This document shows positions 12,677-23,500 of a stretch of DNA of 64,000 bases, piece after piece. The notes under the pieces were generated by a model that had not been told where the DNA came from, searched no databases, and saw only the letters and a list, made by a program, of their open reading frames with translations. This DNA comes from Eretmocerus hayati (lineage: Eukaryota; Arthropoda; Insecta; Hymenoptera; Aphelinidae): contig CM056741.1 in NCBI GenBank assembly GCA_029851415.1, forward strand, positions 176,993,021 to 177,057,020, given 5' to 3'. A program made the position numbers and the translations under genes. The number at the start of each line of letters is the position of its first letter. The stretch's first letter is position 1.

Positions 12677-15105
12677 TGAAGGTTCGAGGAAAATTTCGAA
12701 ATCCGGTTGAGTTCCTATCCAACGAAATTCCTCAACCTTGAATTCAATCCTATTCTTGTTTTAAAATGTAACACGAGAAATGATGTACATTACTATCCGA
12801 TACCAACGAATGATTCTTTCAACACCATCATAATATTCAACGATTTATATTTGCTCGAAAATTGTTTCCAATAACAATCTCTCGTGGCGATTGATCTGAT
12901 TAAAGACATGAATTACTAGCATAGAAAGAATTTGACTTCATCCCAACTCGTTCACAAAATAAAATCATGAAAAATTGGCCTCACGGCGAATGTAGTGATA
13001 TTTATTATTCCAGCGATGCGTGGATGTTCTTCGTTGGTAAATTTTATAAAATTCACAGTACGGTAGATCTTCATTAGTTTTAGTAATTTTGTGTAGCAAA
13101 ATGATCATTTTACGATATTTCGCTAGCTGAATTCGAATTTGGCTTCAAAATTACTTCATCACGCCACTTTTTTTAGATAACCGTTATAAAAAACGTGAGG
13201 ACTCGGATTCTGACAAATATTGTAAAGCTCTATTAGAGCCAAGTTGAGGACAAGAAATCTATTTTCCGTTAGGACGCCCTTGTAGCGAGGAACATATTTT
13301 GTATAATGAACTACAACACATTATGCTAACCACAAGTTGAGTCGAAGGAAAGATACATTGATTTGAAAAAAAAAAAAAAAAATGATCCACGATGGCCAGC
13401 TCACATAATACACGAGACTCATGAGTCTAAAAGAGGCCGACGGGGTGTCTCACTCTTCTAAATCGATGTATCTTCATTCTCAATAATCTTACCATTATGT
13501 GTGATAATCCATCTTACAGAAAAAGTTATTCATTACAAGGATATCTCAATTGGAGATCGGTTTTTTGACTTGGTTACAGTAGATATTGGTCAGAGTCAGA
13601 AACGAGTTACAGTTTTCCAATGTTTGGGTGCCTACAAAATTGCGAAAAATAATTTTCGCCCCTCGCTCATGAGGTTCCCCGCTTTTGACCATTTATTTCA
13701 ACCCTCACCTGCGGCTCGGGCTGACAATGGATCACTCGGAAGCGAGTTACAACCTCATAAGCTCGGTGTGAAATATACTATTCTTTTGTAGGATAATGAT
13801 ATTCTTAGCAAGCACAAGAATAGAATCACAATCGTAAGCTTAAGCAAGTATGATCCATGTACGCATATTCCATACGGACACAGCCAAGGTCAATCACCGA
13901 TTGATCTACAGCATTAATTGATAAATCTCTTCCAAGCAATGAATTAGCCAAGAAAAGATCTCACAGTAAAAGAAAGCAATCGAAAAGATGGTTAGAGATT
14001 CAATTACAAATGCCTGTTCTGCGACAAGCACACATACATAACCGCATAAAACGATACCATATTACCTACAATTCAGTCTCAAAGCTGAGCTCTAGGATAG
14101 AACTCAACCCACTTTGGTGCACACATTTGAATTTCATGTGCGGTTAATTAGACGTGAAGATCCAACCCTGAGGGAATATGGTATCGTCATTGGTTCCACT
14201 ATAAATTGTAACTCACTCATACAATAATACATCATCGTCCCTTGGTATGTATTTCACAAATGCATATGCTCGAGCAGTCACTCCTATATATAGATATTAT
14301 ATATAGGTAATGTACATACGGATGTGTATGTATATTTGTATTCGTAGATGCGATACGATTTAGGCTCGTGTCGTTATACTCATATAGAGGAGGATGAGAA
14401 TATATTTGCAGATAATAAAAATTGGGATAGTTGAGGACCTTTGTCGAGATTGAGACCTCAATTAACACATCTAACGCTCGTCTTTTTAGACGTTGATTGT
14501 GTAAATCTCTGTGTAGAGTCGCCATCGATGCACTTTATAGCAGTAGTCGCATGGAATAGGCAGTTTGGTGATGGATGAAAATTTTTTGAGCTTACTACGT
14601 GTAGGATGTAAGTTCACGATTTGAATGTATATCTCATTACCATGACGCCATGTTTTCCTTCTAAATGTGAAATTTTTGTACTCTTGTATATGTATTTATT
14701 TATTATTTTTTGTTTTTTTGGTAAGCTTGCGTGCTATAGATTTGCCATGATGCACGCATTATTTGCATGTGTGGTGAGTGGGCCATATGGGAATTTCATT
14801 GATTTTGCACGTGAATTCGTTGCTCGCAAAAGTATGCGTGAACTTGTTAGTGAGGGAAAGGCTCATAAGTGTGCTCGGGATTTTTTCTTATTCACGTTAA
14901 GAAGCCGTGACTTTCTTTCTATTGAGAATTTCATTGGAAAGGATTGGGATAGATTTTGTTTTAGATAGACAAATCGGTAGGACACTGTTTTAGTGGAGAT
15001 GGTTATGAGTTTCAGGTATGAGAATATGAGATTCGTGTTTTTTAAGGTTAGTATAATTGATTGATACGTGTATGGATATGGATCATCTTGTCCCAATTAA
15101 TTATT
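12677..15105. other. Intronic sequence, no gene seen
   Basis: Contains a poly-A run at about 13366-13382. Open frames at 13501-13791 and 14621-14968 (plus strand) have no recognisable domain. The latter starts with a hydrophobic stretch, but its composition looks like AT-rich chance translation. Confidence 0.55.
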
Positions 15106-15330
15106 GGCGATGCGGTCGCCGTGCACGCTGAACTTTGTTCACAGGAATCACAAAATCCTCTCAAATTTGGGCTAAACGACGAGTTATCCAGTCTTTATCA
15201 TCATCTAACTTGGCCTAGATAACTCGTCGTTTAGCTCAAATTGGCGTATTTTTTGAGATTTTTGTGAACGAAAATGTGCTTGTTTTTCGGGTTAGGAAGT
15301 ACCTGACGTTAAGTTATTCTCGTTCATCGC
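15106..15330. mobile_element. MITE fragment related to the 18.6 kb TTAA element
   Basis: It begins GGCGATGCGGTCGCCGTGCAC, nearly the terminal sequence of the element at 18603-18985. It carries an internal hairpin: AATTTGGGCTAAACGACGAGTTATC (from 15164) faces GATAACTCGTCGTTTAGCTCAAATT (ending 15240). The same TCGTTTAGCCCAAAT word occurs inside the 18.6 kb element. The right end is unclear; a TTCATCGCC near 15323 may be its remnant. Boundaries are approximate. Confidence 0.5.
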
Positions 15331-15686
15331 CGATCGTTGAATGATTGGTGACAAATGGCGAGTTGTCCGCCACAATTCAGACGATAGGACACTGCCGGTC
15401 AAAAGTCTCAATACACGTGGAAATAAAACGTATGATCTTCAGAGCTGGATATCTCAGAACCCATTGGTCGTAGAGAGCTCTGCGCGGTCGCATTTTGTAG
15501 CTCATACCGAGCACTTTCAAATCTATTTCCCTTCCTGCGTGTTACACCAGAGACACATGAGTCAGAAAAACTAATTTTCTTTCAGTTTTCCAGTCAAGGT
15601 ACGAACGCCTGCAAATTTTGGAGAGATTGTTGGATCGCTATGAGACCATGGGATGGCCTTCAAAATCCTTTTCTGAACGTCTTTCC

Positions 15687-15963
15687 AAGTGGTTCCGGTT
15701 TCGAGATCTAACTGATTCAGTGAGGGTGTTTTATTCTCAAAAAATCACACAATAATCCAAAAATGATGAGAAACAGCCCAGTTGAAGGTCGGTAGCCTTT
15801 ATTTTCGATGGTTATCCCGATGTTGAGCTAAACTCTTGCAGAAATGAGGGTCGTCAGCTACCCCGAATCGGGATGTTTCTCATCATTTTTGCATCATCGT
15901 GTGATTTTTTGAGAAAAAAAACACCCTCGCTGAATCATTCAGATCTCGAAACCAGAACCACTT
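15687..15963. repeat. Hairpin element nested in the 15.4-17.4 kb composite
   Basis: The left arm begins AAGTGGTTCCGGTTTCGAGATCT and continues through a GAGGGTGTTTT...TCTCAAAAAATCACAC block. The right arm mirrors it (GTGTGATTTTTTGAGA, AACACCCTC) and ends AGATCTCGAAACCAGAACCACTT at 15963. The central part around 15776-15860 is unpaired. There is no coding capacity. Confidence 0.75.
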
Positions 15964-15967
15964 TGAG

Positions 15968-17040
15968 AGACAATTAGAATGAATTTTTGTCTCGATCGAT
16001 ATGAACGATCGAGACTTTATCGCTCGCGGGAATTTCAAATCATATTATTACATGACTCGGCCAATGCAAGCTAATTTTAACCAACGGATTTGTTGATTAA
16101 GTGACATAGATCGATATTGGATTACTCCAATTCGATCTACGTACCTTCAAGGCACCTCGCAATTCGAGTGTCGCAACTTGAAGGATTTTGATGGAATTTC
16201 AAATACATGAAAATGAGATGAGGAACGAAAAATTTTGATTCTACGCTAGATGTTGGTGCGTTTCGTCTTTCCTCTCCGGATCAGAATCTTCAGGGGGGCT
16301 GAAGTGATCCGAGTAGAGGTTGGCCCCCGACGTCACTTAGCCAAAGTGGCCACCAATCAAAATTTTTCGTTCCTCATCTCATTTTTCATGTATTTGAAAT
16401 TCCATCAAAATCCTTCAAGTTGCGACACTCGAATTGCGAGGTGCGTAGATCGAATTGGAGTAATCCAATATCGATCTATGTCACTCAATCAACAGATCCG
16501 TTGATTAAAATTAGCTTGCATTAGCCGAGCATGTAATAATATGATTCGAAATTCCCGCGAGCGATAAAGTGACAATTAGAATGAATTTTTGTCTCGATCG
16601 TTCATATCGATCGAGACAAAAATTCATTCTAATTGTCACCGGTTGTCGGCGAATACACAACCGAGATGAAAACCTTTCTCGCGAGTGGCTGCAAAAGCCC
16701 TCGTGTAACATATAAGCCCGATCAAAATCATGACCATCAAGCCACTTTGGCTAGGTGACGTCGGGGGCCAACCTCTACTCGGATCTCTTCAGCCCCCCTG
16801 AAGAGTCTGATCCGGGGAGGAAAGACGAAACGCACCAACATCTAGCGTAGAATCAAAATTTTTCGTTCCTCATCTCATTTTTCATGTATTTGAAATTCCA
16901 TCAAAATCCTTCAAGTTGCGGCACTCGAATTGCGAGGTGCCTTGAAGGTACGTAGATCGAATTGGAGTAATCCAATATCGATCTATGTCACTTAATCAAC
17001 AAATCCATTGGTTAAAATTAGCTTGCATTAGCCGAGTCAT
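15968..17040. repeat. Three copies of one module, one inverted and two direct
   Basis: Copy A (about 16015-16345) is inverted relative to copy C (about 16735-17040). Both carry the same blocks: GTAATAATATGA-like end, TTAGCTTGCATTAGCCGAG, CAATATCGATCTATGTCAC, TTGCGACACTCGAATTGCGAGG, TTTTTCGTTCCTCATCTCA and ACGTCGGGGGCCAACCTCTA. Copy B (about 16350-16565) is direct with C but lacks the GC-rich ACGTC...CATCTAGCG part and a short TTGAAGGTAC segment. A and B together make a long palindrome centred near 16300. Confidence 0.85.
16569..16639. repeat. Perfect 71-bp palindrome
   Basis: Two 32-bp arms, starting GTGACAATTAGAATGAATTT and ending in the exact reverse complement, flank a 7-base loop (TTCATAT). 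A near copy of the left arm is at 15966-16013. It sits between module copies B and C. Confidence 0.9.
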
Positions 17041-17375
17041 GTAATAATATCACTTTGAGAAACGTTCAAAAACGGATTTTCAAGGTTTTTTCATGAGCTT
17101 AAAGATGTCATCGGTCTTACAGCGATCCAACAATCTCTCCAAAATCGGCAGGTGTTCGTACCTTACCTGAAAAATTGCGGAAAAAGTCATTTTTCTGACT
17201 CGTGTGTCTCTGGTATAATACGCGGGATGGAAAATACAGAAAATAGATTCGAAAGTGCTCGATATGAGCTACAAAATGCGACCACGCAGAGCTCTCTACG
17301 ACCAATAGGTTCTGAGATATCCAAAGATCATTAGTTTGATTTCCAGGTGTATTGAAACTTTTGACCGGTAGTGTA

Positions 17376-18598
17376 AGTAATGGAAAACTCGTGTCAAATT
17401 TCGTATCGTCGAAATGTTGAGTTACATGTAAGTGAAAAATAATTTTCGGGTTGCAGGATGACCGCATCGCCTTTACCGATGACGTATACGGGAAAGAATC
17501 CTGCAGTACGCGCATTTCTTCTGTCAGAATATCACCCAATCTTCGTTTGAGCATAGCTTCCAAAATCGAGATTTGACCATGCCACCATAATCGAAACGTA
17601 ACTCATCCCATCAAACTCCAATCCGTGGATAATAACTCTAGCTACGCCGACAAAACCCACATAGAATTCAGAATTCCCCAACGTCAATCGAAGTCAATCT
17701 CTCAAAATTCCACAAAACTTCCACCAGAGCTCAAAACTTGATCCCGAATCGATCTAACCCCCTACCCATTTTCAAATTCCAAGTTCCATATGCACTCACA
17801 CCAAGACCACACATTCACATACACACATTACACCTAGAGACCTCAAAACTCACTACAAAATGCGATCAAGTGTAAACAAAGCCGACAACGCGGGTCCATT
17901 GTACCAATTTCGATATCCCTAAACCTACATAGACAGTAGTATATCTATGAGCAGTAGACAATACAATACCTCAACGGGGCAAATTGAATCACAATGAAGC
18001 CCGCACGCTAACTACAACAACCACAACCATCACCATCACCATCACCGTCACCACCACCACTACTATTAGTATCAGGAACCAATGGATTTCCCATGAGGTA
18101 GAGGACGTTCAAACGAACGACCGTAGCTAGTTACGAATTTGCGCAAACTTTGAGAAGATGCTTTCTATAAAGCTCAGAGACTCACGATCGAACGCCTTAG
18201 ATCTTTGATTCGAACTCGAGGTACAGGACTTGTACAAACTGTGTTGTACATCAGTCTAGGAAACTCAATTCTATCCTCTACTGTCTTTGTCTTTGTCTTT
18301 GTATAAATAGATATAGAGATTTGAGGTGAGAGTCTTGTTCGATTGCCTCGAGCTAGTTACATTTCGATGCAGGGTGTACCTATAGTGTGGTATTGGATAG
18401 TCTCGATTGATTGGTGTCTCATCCCAATTGCTCCTCAAGGCAGCTATGGCTGAGTTTGATTATCGTAAGCAAGGAACCGGCTAATTGGCGGTGAATCGAC
18501 GGTTTGTGAGGATGAGGAAGGTGGATTAAGAGAAAGAGGGGGGGGGGGTTGGAGGTTAGATCTATAGAATTTCGACGAATGGAGCTGAAGTGATGCTC
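17376..18598. other. Intronic sequence, no gene seen
   Basis: Contains a CA/CAC/CAT-rich simple repeat near 18000-18060, a TCTTTG run near 18285-18301 and a G run near 18539. No supported gene. Confidence 0.55.
18003..18062. repeat. (CAY)n trinucleotide-rich repeat
   Basis: Imperfect CAC/CAT/CAA triplets. Confidence 0.8.
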
Positions 18599-18602
18599 TT
18601 AA

Positions 18603-18985
18603 GGCGATGCGGTCACCGTGCACCACGACCATGGACCTTGAAAATACACTTTACATAAAAAGTTTGATGATTCAAAGTGTGAGACGAGTTTTCGAATACT
18701 TGTTATTGTCCAGCTTGTATTCCTCAATCCGTCGCTTAGCCCAAATCATGAGAGAATCGGAGAAAAGTGGGAATAACTCGGCCGCGGGAACCTCCTAACC
18801 TATAATATACGCACATTTTCATTCCCAACTTTCTCCGATTCTATTGCAATTTGGGCTTAACGAAGAGCGGACAAATCTAAGTTAGATGATAACAAATATT
18901 TGTGCGCTCGTCGTTTAGCCCAAATCTCAATAGAATCGGAGAAAGTTGGGAATGATTTTCAGCTTGCCCGCGTGACCGCATCGCC
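18603..18985. mobile_element. TTAA MITE with internal alternating modules
   Basis: It is bounded by TTAA at 18599-18602 and 18986-18989. Termini are GGCGATGCGGTCACCG and CGTGACCGCATCGCC, inverted with 14-15 matching bases. Inside, a roughly 50-bp module occurs three times: TCGCTTAGCCCAAAT...GAATCGGAGAAA (about 18731, plus), its inverse TTTCTCCGATTC...ATTTGGGCTTAACGA (about 18829) and another direct copy (about 18908). A TTAA target suggests the piggyBac group. No transposase is present. Confidence 0.8.
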
Positions 18986-18989
18986 TTAA

Positions 18990-20368
18990 GTTATTATATA
19001 ATTTAAAATTTTCGATTCATGCGGATTGTTTCTTGTAAAAACCTTTTTGACCGCAATATCAAATACCTGACATTTTGTACGTGAGAGTGTGTTATCGTAG
19101 TCTTCAACACCCTTACTTAGAGAAATTTCAAGAGATTTCATGATAAGGAGATTGATAGCCATAAAAGAGTTTATTTTTTAGTCAATTGGCCAAAACTTAG
19201 CCATTTCGTGGTTATGTTAATATGTTACACTGAAGTGGATTTTTATCAAAGTACTGTAGCTATGCAAATGTTATAGAACAGTAAGAATGTCACCACTTCG
19301 AATGAGTGAAACTTGTCGAGTACCTCCGTCTGTCAACAATACAGTCATCGTGAAACATATAAAATTTGTGTATGTTTTGAACCTTCGAATCCTTGATTTT
19401 CCGATGTACTCTCTCATATTTACGGAAGACTGTACGCTATCCCGGACAGCATCGCTGCATGGCCTGATTTTGGAAGTTCGCGGGCTTAATTTTCAAACTT
19501 GCGATAATGACGAGTTCAATGGCATCAAAAAATACGCGGAAACGAACTGTGAAGGATTTTTCCATTCTTTTTTGCATTGATATGATTAGATTCCATAAGA
19601 AAGGCCGAAAAGTGTCTGAAAAACGACTCCGAAATACGAAAGAATACTATTTTCAGAATCCTAAGAAACGCATCAAATGTATTACATAAAATAAAATATA
19701 TAACAAAGATAACAGCTTCTAAAATGGACATTAAGTTGTTACATCCAGGTAAAAAATATTTGAAAATATAAAATCAAGCCCGCGCATGAGCCCGCGCACG
19801 AGCCCGCGCAGCTAGTTTAGGTCACTCACGTGCTCGCGGTACGTAACAGTTGGGCCCATGATACGGCTTCAAAATTTTTCTGCGCGAATTCAGTCGCGAA
19901 ATTCCTGGATCTGTTCCACTTGGGATTTTCAAGACTACAACATCATTGAAGTAGCTTTGTGCGCGATGATATCGATTCCGTGATCGAATAAATCCAAAGA
20001 TTTTGGGACTGCACTTACACTGAATAATTCGAAAACCGTAACACGGGACCCAACCGGTACCTGACGCGAATGACCTGGTCTACTATCGCGTGGGGGTACT
20101 TTCTATTTTAAAATATTTACTCTAAGTGTAGTAACCTTTTACTCACTCTAGAAATTGATCATCCCATGGTAGCATATTTGTGAGAGATCCACTTATTATA
20201 GTAAAATTTCAAGGATCATCAAGATAGGCTTTCTTAGCAGTGAAAAGGTAAACTTTGAGACCATTTTTCAGATACTTCCCTCTTGTTTCTTAGGAATCTA
20301 ATTGCACCAATGCGAGGAAAATGCAAAAATCTCGCAAGAAATGACTCTGCATAATGTTTCTAGATCAT
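18990..20368. other. Intronic sequence, no gene seen
   Basis: Contains a short tandem GAGCCCGCGCA(C/T) 12-mer repeated about three times at 19779-19810. Open frames at 19287-19580 and nearby have no recognisable product. Confidence 0.55.
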
Positions 20369-20524
20369 GTACTCTCTCCGCATGAATCAGCAAAAATTGA
20401 TCCCAGTCAGAGGATTTCGAAGATTTTTAGTGACATTTTACTCAATTTTAGTGAAGTTCCACTGTGAATTAGTGAAAATGCAGTAAATCGGATCAATATT
20501 TACTGATTCGTGCGGAAAGAGTAC
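20369..20524. mobile_element. Small inverted-repeat MITE
   Basis: The left terminus is GTACTCTCTCCGCATGAATCAGCAAAAATTGATCC. The right terminus, reverse-complemented, is GTACTCTTTCCGCACGAATCAGTAAATATTGATCC: 35 bp with about four mismatches. The middle is TTTTAGTGA-rich with no ORF. Confidence 0.8.
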
Positions 20525-23500
20525 ACGTTATTATCGCGAATTCAAAAAAGCTTACGAGCACCCAAAGAAGCGCCATGCAACAGCGCTGTCCGGGCTGTGG
20601 ACCCTCTCATATTGACCACTAAATTTTTTCATGATGAAAATTCTTATTCTAGCTAGAATCAATTTTCGCAATTTGCTACAGCACCCGGTTCTTAATAAAT
20701 GTATATATGATTCCGAGAGAAATGCAAATGAGATTGCACGCAATACTGATTTTCATTCTCAATAGTGCTGAATATTGCTCAAGTATCACTGACACGGAAA
20801 CATTCGATAATGCGACGATTGGATTCGATTTGGATATCATTGGTGCAGATACAATTAACGCCGCTAGCTATGGAGTTTTTGATAATCTAGTCAATTATGA
20901 TACCGGGAAAGGGGTTGTGATTACGAACCGGATGAAATGAATGAGTGAACACGTTCGAATTTTTGGAATTCCGGGTCAATCTTGTTGATTGTGATTCACT
21001 CAATATATAATTACAGTGAAGAAGATGGTTACACTATTGACGATGATTTTCTTAGTTTCGTTTCGTGAAACACGACTTTGTCCAGCATCATTGTTAGTGA
21101 TTAGTTTTCCATTTCTTGTCTATTAAAAGTCAAAGTTGTATCTGTACTGGTTTCGAAATTTTGTTTTTGGATACCGGATAGTTTTGATTATTCTTGATTC
21201 AGAATAAAAAAAGATATGTGAATATGAAAAAGTTGATGGAGTAAAGTGCAAATTTTAAGTACTTAGAATTCGTGCAAGATGTCTATTCGCTCCCCCCGCA
21301 GCGACCACGCAACTCACCGGGACCACCACAGTTTGAGGTTATTTTTTGCCACCAGCGGGCGCTACAATCTACTTTTTTTATATATAGCACACTCGTGACC
21401 ATAGCCAATACTCTGGCAATAAACGAATCGAACTCGCTCGGAATGATTGGTACGAGAATATTGAAGTATTCCTACTTCATTTGTAACAATAGAAAGCCTC
21501 TTTTCAACAACATTTCAGAACTCGTCAATTTCGATATTACTCAACTATTTACTCTGCTATATTGACGAACTCATTTGGATTGATACGGTGTAAAAGCCAA
21601 TTTCATTTGCCTCGGATGTGTTTTCCAACTGAAAATATAACTCCGAACAATAAACATCTGCAATCGACAAATCAATTTCTACTGAAAAATATTCACTGGT
21701 GCATCCTATATCAAGTTGCATTCAGAAATTGAGATACAACGTAAAGTACGAAGAGATCGAATTTTTCCCCATACATTCGATGAATATTGAAATTCGGAGG
21801 GATTCAGGGAAATTGAAAACTCTGTAACAGCTCAAATTTTCGATATATTGGATCTATGTAAGTGATACGAATCCGTATTCGGTCAGACGGTAACAGCATG
21901 GCTGTGTTTCATTTTGCACACAATAAAACTGGTGCAACATGAATTTTACGTTCACTTTTCAACGAGTTTCTCTGTCAATTGCACTATTGGGACTGCTCTT
22001 GTGACATTACTCATATCGTATTCTACACGAGGGAGACATAAAAGTATATTTCATAAGTTCAATTAACAGGTCAATGTGAAAGTGGAATCCCAAAAAGCAA
22101 TACAGTATTCCATCAAAAATTTTGAACGATATTCGAAAACATTGAGACCAATCTACTCGTTTCGTAACTTTGAACTAACTCTCACATTTATATATGGGTG
22201 ATTTCGCCGAAAGAAATGATTCTTTGGGGCCAAAATCGTCACCGAGCGTGTTTTGGGCCAAAAAATTATGTCAGCCCCAGACGAGTTTCGGTGGCTCATA
22301 GTAGTTGATTTTCAATCGTTTGGGCACAAAAAAGAAGTACCTAGAGCTATGTATCTCAAAAGTAAAGCCAGACGAAGATATGCCAAGTTTAAGAGGTTGC
22401 GGAGGAGGACGGAATGGAGATTTTGACCAAAAAAATATTCCCACGACTCGGCAACTAATCGTAGACTCTTTTTCGCATTTATTTGCTCTGATGCAACCAA
22501 ATACAACAAGAAATCGTGTTTTATACAGCGATATAGCGCGTTGGGGAGGAGCACAACATGGGGACGGAATTGACTGAAAATTTTGTACGCCAGTTTGAAA
22601 AGACGTTTATATGATGCGCTTGACTGCGGACTCAAGATTTCGGCTGATGTCGCACATAGATTAGGTATATTTCGGTATTTGAGATGATGACTATATCGGT
22701 TAGAAAGGCTCAATAGACGATCGGGGACTTTGCCGAGCTAACTAGTGCTGTGCAAGCAGTTTTGATGCAAACCCGTCTTCAAAATGTTGGATGACCATAC
22801 GCGAGCTGAAGGCTCAATTTGGATTCGTAAAGGGGTGCATTATGTTATTTGAACTATTATAAATTGAAGATACGCCCTGAAATATTGCTATAATGTATAT
22901 TCCAACGAAAGTTGAAGAAGCTTGGTACATGTAAAATCACACTTTCAACGGAATTACTCATATATGTTCAAACACACTAGAGTCTCGATATTAATCAGAG
23001 ACACACCGAGCTATCACCCAAACCGAAGCCCAACTTCCGACCCAGATAACAGCGGTCACCGCCAACATCGCCATAGATATATACTCTCAAACCTGTACAT
23101 ACCTACTCCTCCAATTCAGCAAACTCCGAAGTTCCAAAACCGCAAACACATCCGGAACAAAACAACCATCAATTTTACCCCTTGGTCAACTTTGATCCTA
23201 TCTATATCTGAAACTCTCACATCTCCTCAATTTCCTTTCAAAAATTCTTGAATATCTTCTAGAAAATATCCCAGATAACCAACGCACCCAATATGAGCAT
23301 TTTGATAACTTATTTTTTTTTATTGTTGAACGGAGTTGAGATATGAGCTGTCAAACCGAAATAAGTTTTGGCGTATTCGGTATCCTCTTTTTGTTAGAAA
23401 TAAAGTAGTTGAAAGCTGATTCTGATGGTCAGTGTGGGTGACAGTCTAGTGGTCATACAGTTTCAGCTTTTGTGGTTATATAGACTCGATGCGACGATGT

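Larger units (their letters stand above)
15390..17373. mobile_element. Tc1/mariner-like foldback holding nested hairpin elements
   Basis: The outer arms are about 15390-15690 and 17041-17373. The left end reads CACTGCCGGTCAAAAGTCTCAATACACGTGG. The right end, reverse-complemented, reads CACTACCGGTCAAAAGTTTCAATACACCTGG, followed outward by TA (17374-17375). A 'CACTACCGGTCAAAAGTTT' terminus with a TA target is typical of Tc1/mariner elements. The left TA is decayed to GA. No transposase remains. The interior (about 15690-17040) is filled by a separate hairpin and three copies of another module, annotated separately. The whole is therefore a composite nest built by successive insertions or rearrangements. 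Confidence 0.8.

Noticed and set aside
14621..14968. 115-codon plus-strand frame with a hydrophobic, signal-like start
   Set aside because: Phe/Leu/Ile-rich start is typical of translated AT-rich intron; no recognisable mature domain.
22312..22713. 133-codon frame on the minus strand
   Set aside because: No domain, no splice context, overlapping open frame on the other strand; treated as chance.
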